Assembly (NCBI GenBank): GCA_910587345.1
Contig: CAJUKH010000026.1
Span: forward strand, 241,110 to 305,109
Length of the DNA stretch: 64,000 bases
Source of the DNA: an uncultured Oscillospiraceae bacterium
GTDB taxonomy: Bacteria; Bacillota; Clostridia; Oscillospirales; Oscillospiraceae
Direction: 5' to 3'
The position numbers and the translations under genes were made by a program. The notes below the pieces were generated by a model. It did not search any database, was not told the DNA's origin, and was given only the letters and a program-made list of their open reading frames with translations. Positions 1 to 6,765 of the stretch are shown here, in pieces; position 1 is the first letter of the stretch, and each line of letters begins with the position of its first letter.

Positions 1-1412
1 ACCATCCCCGGCCAGAAATCACCCAGCTGCGGGGCCGGCGCCGCTTCCGGCACAGGCGGCGCCGCCGCAGGCTCCTCCGCCGCCACAGGGGCCGCCTCCC
101 CTGCCCCCTCTTCCTCCGGGGCCTCGGGCAAAGGCACATCGGCCTCCCAGGGCGGAAGGTCCTCCGCCGCCGGTGGGGCCGGCCGGTCGGCCGCTGTCCG
201 CCTTCGTTCTTCCGCCATCGGCCCCACAGCGGGCTTCTCCCCTCCGCCGGCCGCCATGGCTCCGCCGGCCAGCAGCTCCTCCACCCGGCTCAGCCGGGCA
301 TTCAGCCCCGCCGCCGAATCATCCACCGTCTCATCACAAAGCCGGATCAGACACAATTCCACATCCACCCGCTGGTTGGCGCTGCGCCCCAGCTCGGCGG
401 CAGTGCTCTGCAGCTGCCCCAGCATCTGGACCAGCCTCGGTGTGGTCAGCGCCTCCGACAGCCCCCGGACCGTTCCTTCATCATAGCCCCCGGTCAACAG
501 GCTTCCGCCTCCCTGGGGGGCTGTGCGGCGGATCAGCAGGTCCCGGGTCAGGGCGGTCAGCTCCCCCACCAGGCTCCGCATCTCCTTCCCCGCCGCATAG
601 AGCCGTTCCAGCCGGGTCAGTGCCGCCCCGGTATCGTGGGCGGTCACCTCCCCCATCAAAGCGGCGGTCTCCACATTGCCCGCCAGTCCCAAAGCGGAAA
701 GGATCTCCTCCTCCCCCAGCGTCTCCTCCTCGGTGCCGGTGGCACACTGGTCCAGCAAAGAAAGTGCGTCCCGCATCCCGCCGTCCGCCAGCCGGGCCAG
801 CAAATCGGCCCCGGCGTCGGTCAGATGGATGCGCTCCTGCCCCGCCACATATTTCAGCCGCCCGGCAATGTCCATGGCAGAGATCCGCTTAAACGCAAAC
901 TGCTGGCACCGGGATTTGATGGTGGCCGGTACCTTGTGCAGCTCCGTAGTGGCCAGAATGAACATCAAATGCTCCGGCGGCTCCTCCAAAATTTTCAGCA
1001 GGGCGTTGAAGGCGGCGGTGGTGAGCATATGCACCTCGTCCACGATATACACCCGCTTGCCCACGGCCGCCGGGGAATAGACCGCCTCGTCCCGCAGCGC
1101 CCGCACCTGGTCCACCCCGTTGTTGGAGGCAGCGTCCAGTTCCAATACCTCCATCACCGAGCCGTCCTCGATGCCCTTACAGGCGTCGCATTCATTGCAG
1201 GGATTGCCGTTCACCGGATGCTCGCAGTTCACCGCCCGTGCCAGTATCTTGGCGCAGGTGGTCTTTCCCGTACCCCGGGTGCCGGTAAACAGGTAAGCGT
1301 GGGAAAGCCGCCCCTCCTGGACCTGCCGTTTCAATGTCTCTGTAATATGGCCTTGCCCCACCACGTCGTCAAACGTGCGGGGCCGCCATTTGCGGTAGAG
1401 GGCCTGATACAT
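1..1412 (-). CDS. dnaX: DNA polymerase III subunit gamma/tau, 3' end outside the window
   Basis: Clamp-loader ATPase that loads the beta clamp at the replication fork. Reading leftwards from ATG at 1412 the protein starts MYQALYRKWRPRTFDDVVGQ. It then shows a Walker A P-loop (GTRGTGKTT, about residues 45-53), the four-cysteine zinc site (C-x8-C-x2-C-x2-C, about residues 64-79), Walker B IVDEVHM and the SRC sensor motif (about residues 165-170). After about residue 370 it becomes Ala/Pro/Glu-rich, as in the linker to the tau region. The frame is still open at base 1, so the C-terminus is missing. The SRP RNA gene lies just upstream on the same strand, a common Firmicute arrangement. Identification is secure; only the 3' end is unknown. 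Confidence 0.97.
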   Translation of the reverse strand, partial: MYQALYRKWRPRTFDDVVGQGHITETLKRQVQEGRLSHAYLFTGTRGTGKTTCAKILARAVNCEHPVNGNPCNECDACKGIEDGSVMEVLELDAASNNGVDQVRALRDEAVYSPAAVGKRVYIVDEVHMLTTAAFNALLKILEEPPEHLMFILATTELHKVPATIKSRCQQFAFKRISAMDIAGRLKYVAGQERIHLTDAGADLLARLADGGMRDALSLLDQCATGTEEETLGEEEILSALGLAGNVETAALMGEVTAHDTGAALTRLERLYAAGKEMRSLVGELTALTRDLLIRRTAPQGGGSLLTGGYDEGTVRGLSEALTTPRLVQMLGQLQSTAAELGRSANQRVDVELCLIRLCDETVDDSAAGLNARLSRVEELLAGGAMAAGGGEKPAVGPMAEERRRTAADRPAPPAAEDLPPWEADVPLPEAPEEEGAGEAAPVAAEEPAAAPPVPEAAPAPQLGDFWPGM

Positions 1413-1570
1413 GGGGGATTCACCTCGTATTTTCCCGCCCTGGGAGAAAGGCGGGCTTCTGTCTGTGGTGGAAACGGGGAAAAAGTTGCACGCTTCCGTC
1501 CCACTTTCCAAATTTTTTTGAAAAATTTTTCTCCGCCCTGCCGAAAGGGAACTTCCCCCGGACAACAAAC

Positions 1571-1599
1571 GGGGAAGAAAGGCCGGGCCCTTCTTCCCC
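1571..1599 (-). terminator. possible terminator after the SRP RNA
   Basis: On the minus strand GGGGAAGAA pairs with TTCTTCCCC around a GC-rich centre, just downstream of the SRP RNA. The following T-run is poor, so it may be an RNA-processing or partial-termination hairpin, with dnaX read through from the same promoter. The rest of 1413-1640 holds only AT-rich stretches and no gene I can support. Confidence 0.4.
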
Positions 1600-1639
1600 G
1601 CTGCCGGTCCATGGCAAGACCGCACACCGACCTTTGAAA

Positions 1640-1928
1640 CACACGCTATGCCCGTTACCCGGGCAGCCGGCTCAGGAACGGCGCTCCCGCGGCACACACC
1701 CGATTCCGCTTAGTGCTGCTCGGTTCCCCGCCTGACACGGTTCACGGGCGGGTGTTGCGCAGGACCGATCCATCATCACTGCTTACCTGGGTCAGACGAC
1801 ACAGCATGGCTCCGGGGGTCGGGATTCGCCCCTGCTGTAGCGGATTGCAGGTACAGGGCACCGCTATCTCCCCGGTTAGTGCGGCCTTGCCTTGGACCGG
1901 CCTCTCCGGCCCATCTCAAGGCGATACT
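1640..1928 (-). ncRNA. ffs: signal recognition particle RNA, large bacterial type
   Basis: RNA scaffold of the signal recognition particle, which binds Ffh and targets nascent membrane proteins. On the minus strand the conserved domain IV is clear: GTCAGG, a CGG-GGAA-CCG stem with a GGAA tetraloop, then AGCAGCA (about 1703-1735). The 5' Alu-like domain shows GGTGCCCTGTACCTGCAAT (about 1850-1870), a pattern of the long Firmicute form with helices 1-4. A good promoter sits immediately upstream and dnaX is downstream. The 5' end is placed from the promoter; the 3' end is approximate. FtsY, the receptor partner, is at 42716-43615. Confidence 0.9.
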
Positions 1929-1933
1929 CTAAC

Positions 1934-1962
1934 ATCATACAACATTTTCCCAAATTTATCAA
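1934..1962 (-). promoter_or_regulatory. promoter of the SRP RNA
   Basis: Minus-strand TTGATA (1957-1962), 17 bp spacer, TATGAT (1934-1939). The predicted start is near 1927, at the start of the SRP RNA. Confidence 0.75.
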
Positions 1963-1985
1963 CCCGCAATTCACCCTCTCCCCGC

Positions 1986-2016
1986 AAAAAAGCAGGTGGA
2001 GTCCCACCCCACCTGC
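1986..2016 (-). terminator. terminator of the 2025-3363 gene
   Basis: Minus-strand hairpin GCAGGTGG/CCACCTGC (2009-2016 with 1992-1999) followed by six Ts (1986-1991). It lies 9 bp after the upstream stop codon. Confidence 0.75.
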
Positions 2017-2024
2017 TGAATGCC

Positions 2025-3363
2025 CTATTCAAAATCATGCAAAAGAACAAAATCGCAAATATGAATATCATAATTCAGCCCCGGCGGAAGCGGCCCCTGC
2101 CAGCAAAACCGGTAATTCCCATCGTCAAGGAGCTTATACAAGCGCAAATTTCCATCCTTGAAGAGTAGTAAAACATAAATTTCATTCTCTTCCGTAATAT
2201 GCAAAAGTGTACCAGAAAAATCCCCGGGGGGTGAAACTGCATCCTCCAAATTGGTGAGCGGTGCGGTCGTAATATTTACCACATCCTGAAAGGGATACCA
2301 CATTTCAAGCGTTTCAATATGCATCCCATCCGATATTTTGAAAATACACGTTGGGGAAACAAAAACATAAAGAAAACCGTTTCGTATAACGGGACGGTTT
2401 GCGCCGATACAGCCGCCAACCGCCCAGCTATATTCAGGACTTTCCGAATCGTATTGAGACAGCAGATCGACACTTGAAACATATCTGTTATTTTCCAAAT
2501 CGTAAGTGCTTAACACCAGGTCCTGATTGCCTCCTGTACGAAACGTGTTATGCCGCAGTGATACCTGATAAAGAAAATTATCTTTGACCAGAACCCCCTG
2601 GGCATAAGAATCGATCTGCAACGCCGGATTTGGCAAAACAGTTACTTCCTCCCGAAGCGAGAATTGTTGAGATGCGGAATCGTACGGAATAACAAGATAA
2701 GCCAGTCCCTCATATTCTCCGGTATTCAAATAATACTCATACCCGGGATACCCCTCAGATGGACGGGTCAAATCAGAAAGAACGCAGACAAATTGTTGCT
2801 TCAGGGAATCGTAGCAGAGATCACTTACGCAATAAGGTATGATCACATCGTAAGAATGTTCCAAAGAAACCAAACGAAGCACTGAAATATAACGGTCATT
2901 ACCAGCCCGTCGGCCGACATTTTGAAGGGCATAATAGATATCCATTTCCCTGATATACCCTGAACCACTCTCGGATGGAGTCGCACCGACCGACACAAAG
3001 GTATCCTCTTCATACTCTGTATATGACCTTGTGGAATACTGGTCCATTAAAACGGTATGGTTGTTAACAAAATAGCAAAGGCGCTCATTCGCAAATATCC
3101 CCCGTCCTAAAAACTCTTCCATATCAAGAGTCGAGGTAAGTACTTCCCCCTCAGCATTGTAGAAATACATTTTCTCCCTTGGAAAAGGATTAACTGCCCC
3201 AGAAAGGGTCCAAGTCCCCGTATGGAGAAGCAATGCGGCATCTTGCGGCAGAACCGCAGCGCCCAACGGGTCTATATTGCCACCAGAGGATCGCCAAAAC
3301 AGCAAAGGAAAAAGGAGCAATCCAAATAGCAGAAAATAGTATCTGATTTTGATTTTTTTTCAT
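2025..3363 (-). pseudogene. secreted protein of unknown family, frameshifted right after its start
   Basis: I do not recognise the family. The main frame gives about 445 residues with many aromatic and acidic residues and no cysteine lipobox. Secondary structure looks beta-rich, but I can name no domain. The only ATG with a strong ribosome site (AGGGAGG, 7 nt spacing) is at 3363, and it is one base out of phase with the body. Dropping one A from the A8 tract at 3353-3360 joins them and gives a textbook signal peptide (MKKIKIRYYFLLFGLLLFPL). Without that, the longest in-frame start is TTG at 3320, with no proper ribosome site. The gene is AT-richer than its neighbours, which hints at transfer. 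It has its own promoter and terminator, so it is a single-gene unit. Whether the shift is real, phase-variable or a sequencing error cannot be told from one sequence. Confidence 0.7.
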
Positions 3364-3429
3364 CTGAAAGCCTCCCTCTGGTATATATTATCTTCCTAAA
3401 GGCAAATAGAAATATTTCCATTCAATTCG

Positions 3430-3457
3430 ATTATATAACAGGCACAAAAAACGTCAA
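3430..3457 (-). promoter_or_regulatory. promoter of the 2025-3363 gene
   Basis: Minus-strand TTGACG (3452-3457), 16 bp, TATAAT (3430-3435). It leaves a leader of about 60 nt before the ATG at 3363. Confidence 0.7.
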
Positions 3458-3529
3458 TAAAAATCGAAAATTTTTGTTTAATGATATAATCCGCAATTTG
3501 TCAGTCCTCTTTCTTCTTCCACAACCCCC

Positions 3530-3557
3530 TTGACGGCAAAATTATTTGTGCTAAAAT
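3530..3557 (+). promoter_or_regulatory. promoter of the glutaredoxin-like/PRTase pair
   Basis: TTGACG (3530-3535), 16 bp, TAAAAT (3552-3557), about 40 nt before the start codon at 3600. It is divergent from the promoter at 3430-3457. Confidence 0.7.
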
Positions 3558-3599
3558 TTTACCAGAGGCGGAAGATCCGCCCCCCATCAAAGGAGTGTT

Positions 3600-3890
3600 A
3601 TGACTATGGCAATCAAAGTGTACGGCAGCAACACCTGTCCCGGCACCCTGGCGTTTCTGAACCTGCTCACCACCAACCATGTGATGCCCACCTTCATCAA
3701 TGTCACCGGCAGCATCGCCTTACTCAAGGAGTTCATCACCTTCCGGGACACCAGCCCTCTCTACGACGGCACCCGTGGCACCGGCGCCATCGGCTTCCCT
3801 CTGGTGGAGCTGGAGGACGGCACCCGCACCCGGGATATCCCCGCCGTCCTGAAAAGCCTTGGCATCGAAGCCGAGTGGTACTTCAAATAA
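3600..3890 (+). CDS. glutaredoxin-like protein with a single-cysteine motif
   Basis: A 96-residue thioredoxin-fold protein. The N-terminal YGSNTCPGTLAFL occupies the position of the glutaredoxin active site, but only the first cysteine (CPGT, residue 14) is present. A two-cysteine dithiol reaction is therefore not possible; a monothiol role or a non-redox binding role is more likely. GTGAIGFPLVEL looks like the cis-proline segment. ATG at 3600 follows AAAGGAG at good spacing. The phosphoribosyltransferase gene begins 47 bp downstream, probably on the same transcript, but I see nothing that links the two functions. The fold assignment is reasonable, the function unknown. Confidence 0.75.
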   Translation: MTMAIKVYGSNTCPGTLAFLNLLTTNHVMPTFINVTGSIALLKEFITFRDTSPLYDGTRGTGAIGFPLVELEDGTRTRDIPAVLKSLGIEAEWYFK

Positions 3891-3937
3891 GTCCTCCCCC
3901 AACGTCCGGCAAGACAGAAAAAGGAGATGCGTCTATT

Positions 3938-4492
3938 ATGACCTACAAAATGAATGTGGCCGGCCTCACCCGTGACCTGCCCCTCTGCCCCCTCAATGAC
4001 TCCCTTATGATAGCCGCCTTTGTCATCTTCGGCGATGTGGAGCTCACCTGCGCCTGCGCCAAAGCCCTTCTGGAAAAGACCCCCGAGTTTGACTACATGG
4101 TAGCCCCCGAAGCCAAATCTATCCCCCTCATCCATGAGATGGCCCGTCAAAGCGGCCGCAACGACTATTTCCTGGTCCGCAAAGCCCCTAAGCTCTATAT
4201 GAACGGCGTTTTCGAGGTGGAGGACCGCTCCATCACCACCCAAGGGGTCCAGAAGCTCTACATGGATGGCGCCGACGCCAAAAAGATGAATGGCAAGCGT
4301 ATTCTCATTCTGGACGATGTGATCTCCACCGGCGGCTCTCTGGCTGCGGTGGAAAATCTGGTCAACCAGGCCGGCGGCATCGTGGTAGGACGCATGGCCA
4401 TCCTGGCCGAAGGCGACGCCGCTGACCGTGACGACATCATCTTCCTGGAAAAGCTCCCCCTCTTCGATAAAAACGGCACCCCCCTGAATTAA
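3938..4492 (+). CDS. phosphoribosyltransferase, adenine-PRTase-like
   Basis: A 184-residue type I phosphoribosyltransferase. The PRPP-binding loop ILILDDVISTGGS sits at about residues 120-132, and MVAPEAKSIPL at about residues 54-64 resembles the equivalent segment of adenine and xanthine PRTases. It would join a base to PRPP, or act as a PRPP-sensing relative. The base specificity cannot be read from the motifs alone, so no gene name is given. ATG at 3938 follows AAGGAG with an 11 nt gap; a longer open frame upstream has no ribosome site. It is the second gene of a two-gene unit with the glutaredoxin-like protein. Confidence 0.85.
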   Translation: MTYKMNVAGLTRDLPLCPLNDSLMIAAFVIFGDVELTCACAKALLEKTPEFDYMVAPEAKSIPLIHEMARQSGRNDYFLVRKAPKLYMNGVFEVEDRSITTQGVQKLYMDGADAKKMNGKRILILDDVISTGGSLAAVENLVNQAGGIVVGRMAILAEGDAADRDDIIFLEKLPLFDKNGTPLN

Positions 4493-4499
4493 AGAACAT

Positions 4500-4542
4500 C
4501 CCATTTGCAAGTGGAAATTTGAAATTTCCACTTGCAAATGGG
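4500..4542. repeat. perfect 21-bp palindrome between the PRTase gene and the tRNA promoter
   Basis: Arms 4500-4520 and 4522-4542 are exact reverse complements (left arm CCCATTTGCAAGTGGAAATTT) around one base. No T-run follows, so it is a poor terminator. Its right arm contains the -35 box of the next promoter, which fits an operator or a cruciform-forming site. Confidence 0.85.
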
Positions 4543-4560
4543 TCCATAATCTGCTATAAT
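4532..4560 (+). promoter_or_regulatory. promoter ahead of tRNA-like fragments and tRNA-Ala
   Basis: TTGCAA (4532-4537), 17 bp, TATAAT (4555-4560). The -35 box is inside the palindrome 4500-4542. The next recognisable gene is tRNA-Ala at 4829, so the transcript would have a leader of about 260 nt. Confidence 0.65.
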
Positions 4561-4602
4561 GCGGTGTTGTCTCCATTATTCAGTTCTACCAACCCGCAGC
4601 TC

Positions 4603-4640
4603 AGGCCTGAGCGCAGTTGGGAGCGCAATCGCCCCGCCAA
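4603..4640 (+). other. tRNA 5'-half-like fragment 1
   Basis: GGCCTGAGCGCAGTTGGGAG matches the acceptor/D-arm half of tRNA-Ala at 4830-4856 apart from a deletion and an insertion. It has no T-arm or CCA end, so it cannot be a functional tRNA. Confidence 0.5.
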
Positions 4641-4673
4641 GCAGGCCCCAAAACACACAAAATACCGTTGTTG

Positions 4674-4712
4674 AGGCCCGTAGTTCAGCTGGGATGAGCG
4701 CACGGTTCACAT
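4674..4712 (+). other. tRNA 5'-half-like fragment 2
   Basis: GGCCCGTAGTTCAGCTGGGA followed by TGAGCGCACGGTTCAC reads like the acceptor 5' strand, D-arm and start of the anticodon arm of a tRNA. The 3' half is missing. Sequence from 4713 to 4828 is AT-richer, with a short CAACTTTT/AAAAGTTG hairpin and no gene. Confidence 0.45.
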
Positions 4713-4828
4713 CTATATCGACACCCATCCTACTCTTTTTCTTTTTTCTCGACCCCAGCTCTTTTCGCAAATACCTCAAAATCGAATACCAGTTTTCACA
4801 ACTTTTCCTCTCGAAAAGTTGCCAATTT

Positions 4829-4904
4829 GGGCCTGTAGCGCAGTTGGGAGCGCATCACATTCGCATTGTGGGGGTCGTCGGTTCGAATCCGATCAGGTCC
4901 ACCA
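4829..4904 (+). tRNA. tRNA-Ala, anticodon CGC
   Basis: A complete 76-nt cloverleaf. The acceptor stem is GGGCCTG/CAGGTCC, with the G3-U70 pair that marks alanine tRNAs. The D-stem is GCGC/GCGC, the anticodon stem TCACA/TGTGG, and the loop TTCGCAT (anticodon CGC, reading GCG). The T-arm is GTCGG-TTCGAAT-CCGAT, and ACCA is encoded at the 3' end. A strong terminator follows at once. Confidence 0.93.
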
Positions 4905-4908
4905 AAAG

Positions 4909-4948
4909 GAAAGCCGCCGCAGATAATACTGCGGCGGCTTCCCTTTTT
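4909..4948 (+). terminator. terminator after tRNA-Ala
   Basis: AAGCCGCCGCAG/CTGCGGCGGCTT hairpin with a six-base loop, then CCC and TTTTT. Confidence 0.85.
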
Positions 4949-4999
4949 CGCAAACGTAATGGCCGCCTTTCAACCGCCTCCGGCAGAATGCGGCCGCTC

Positions 5000-5029
5000 T
5001 TGACAGGATTCCTTTTCCGATGATATAAT
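5000..5029 (+). promoter_or_regulatory. promoter of the first MATE gene
   Basis: TTGACA (5000-5005), 18 bp, TATAAT (5024-5029). Both boxes match consensus. The transcript would start near 5036, leaving a leader of about 170 nt. Confidence 0.85.
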
Positions 5030-5035
5030 GAAAAA

Positions 5036-5166
5036 AATCACGGGCTGTTTTATAGACAATTAGCAACGATTGCGGGCCGGCGCTCCGGCTCATATCCGAG
5101 AGAGCGCAGTTTCCTTCGGGTCTGCCAAAGCAAGAGAGGGCTAAGCGTTGTCTTGGCCCTCTTTTT
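5036..5166 (+). promoter_or_regulatory. structured leader ending in a terminator hairpin (candidate riboswitch or attenuator)
   Basis: Between promoter and gene lie a GCCGG/CCGGC hairpin (about 5078-5094), a GCAG/CTGC hairpin capped by TTCG (about 5106-5125), and then a terminator: GAGGGCTAAG (5136-5145) pairs with CTTGGCCCTC (5152-5161), followed by TTTTTCTATTTT. A terminator just upstream of a coding region implies conditional read-through. I compared it from memory with guanidine-I, TPP, THF, glycine, ZTP, fluoride, yybP-ykoY and cyclic-di-GMP classes and could not make a convincing match. Confidence 0.6.
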
Positions 5167-5205
5167 CTATTTTCAATCTAACAAGAAAGTGGGGAGATGC
5201 AAACA

Positions 5206-6696
5206 ATGGCTTCTACGAAAGAACAAGCGAGAAAAATGGTCCAAACCTATCTGGACGAAGTCGAGTGGGGCGATGACGAGTTTATCCGCCGGGAAGAGCA
5301 GAAGACCCGCAAAGAGCGCAAGCAGCTGCCGGAGGGGTGCCTGAACTCGGCATTGTACCGGGACGTGATGCGGATCGCCTGGCCCTCTCTGGTGGAGCTG
5401 CTGTTAGCCAGCCTGGCCTCCATGGTGGACATGATGATGGTAGGCGCCATGGGACCCGTCATCGGTGACGAGGCGATCGCGGCGGTCAGTCTGGCTGCCC
5501 AGCCCAAATTTATCTTTGTCTCCCTCATCATCGCCCTCAACGCCGGTCTGACGGCCGCCGTGGCCCGGGCCCGGGGCGCAGGGGACCACGATTTGGCCAA
5601 CGACACTCTCCGCCAGGGACTTTTGGTTTCTATGATGGTATGCGTGTTCGGTTCCCTGGTCGGATATCTGGCCGCCGACCCCCTGATCCGCTTCATGGCC
5701 AACAACGGCTTGAGCGAGCAGGTCATCGGCATGGGTGTCAGCTACCTGAAGATCCAAATGGCCGGCTTCCTGACCGTGGGCCTCTCCAGCACCTATACCG
5801 CCGCTTTGCGGGGAACCGGCAACTCCAAGATCCCCATGTGGTACAACATCATTGCCAATGCCCTGAATGTGGCGGGCAACTATGCGCTTATCAATGGCCA
5901 TTGGGGCTGTCCTGCCCTGGGCGTGGTGGGCGCCTCTCTCGCCACCGTACTGGGACAGGCTGTGGCCACTGTCATCGCCGTATGGGCCACCGGCTGCGGC
6001 AAGTACTACTTCCACGTCCGTCTCTCCGATTTCTTCCACGACTTTAAGGTGGACAGCTCCATCATGGGCCGTATCGTCAAGGTGGGGCTTCCCTCTTTGG
6101 GAGAGCAGTTCATCATGCGTCTGGGCATCATTCTCTTTACCCGTCAGGTCACCGCTTTGGGGAATCCGGCCTATACCACCCACCAAATCTGCATGAACAT
6201 CCAGTCCCTCACCTTCATGCTGGGTCAGGCCATGGCCGTCAGCTCCACCACATTGGTGGGGCAAAGCCTGGGAAAGCGCCGCCCCGACATGGCGGAGCAT
6301 TACTCCCGCCGGTGCAGTCAGGTCGGCATCTTGATCTCCATCGGGCTTGGCCTCTTCTTCGCCGTCTTCGGCAAGTATATCGTGTCTCTTTACAGTGAGA
6401 CCGCAGCCGTCATTAACGCCTCGGTCCCCATTATGATCCTGCTGGGCCTCATGCAGCCCATCCAGACCCCCCAGTTTATCCTGTCGGGCAGTCTTCGGGG
6501 TGCCGGCGATACCAAGTCCACCGCCATCATCACTCTGGTAGGCGTGTTGATCCTCCGGCCTATTATCGCCTCCTTCACCATCCCCGCCATCGGCCTTATG
6601 GGGGCCTGGCTTGCCATTGCCGCCGACCAGATCGGCCGGACCTGTCTGGTGACCTATCTCTACGGCCGGGGCAAGTGGAAGCGTATTGCCCTGTAA
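5206..6696 (+). CDS. MATE family efflux transporter
   Basis: A 496-residue multidrug/toxin extrusion antiporter of the inner membrane that would use an H+ or Na+ gradient. After a charged cytoplasmic N-terminus of about 50 residues come two repeats of six transmembrane helices. Family signatures include ASLASMVDMMMVGAMG in helix 1-2 and AALRGTGNSKIPM and SGSLRGAGDTKSTA in the two halves. ATG at 5206 is chosen because GGGGAG ends 9 nt upstream; the ATG at 5197 abuts it. The gene has its own promoter, an attenuator-like leader and a strong terminator, so it is probably induced alone. The second MATE gene in the window (47766-49136) is a distant paralogue. Substrate unknown. Confidence 0.92.
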   Translation: MASTKEQARKMVQTYLDEVEWGDDEFIRREEQKTRKERKQLPEGCLNSALYRDVMRIAWPSLVELLLASLASMVDMMMVGAMGPVIGDEAIAAVSLAAQPKFIFVSLIIALNAGLTAAVARARGAGDHDLANDTLRQGLLVSMMVCVFGSLVGYLAADPLIRFMANNGLSEQVIGMGVSYLKIQMAGFLTVGLSSTYTAALRGTGNSKIPMWYNIIANALNVAGNYALINGHWGCPALGVVGASLATVLGQAVATVIAVWATGCGKYYFHVRLSDFFHDFKVDSSIMGRIVKVGLPSLGEQFIMRLGIILFTRQVTALGNPAYTTHQICMNIQSLTFMLGQAMAVSSTTLVGQSLGKRRPDMAEHYSRRCSQVGILISIGLGLFFAVFGKYIVSLYSETAAVINASVPIMILLGLMQPIQTPQFILSGSLRGAGDTKSTAIITLVGVLILRPIIASFTIPAIGLMGAWLAIAADQIGRTCLVTYLYGRGKWKRIAL

Positions 6697-6713
6697 CTGT
6701 TGCCACCACAAGC

Positions 6714-6752
6714 AAAAAGGAAGCGGATGCTTTCAGCATCCGCTTCCTTTTT
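6714..6752. terminator. bidirectional terminator between MATE and surface-protein genes
   Basis: A-run, GGAAGCGGATGC/GCATCCGCTTCC hairpin (6719-6747), T-run. It serves two convergent genes. Confidence 0.9.
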
Positions 6753-6765
6753 CTTCTAAGAGGGC

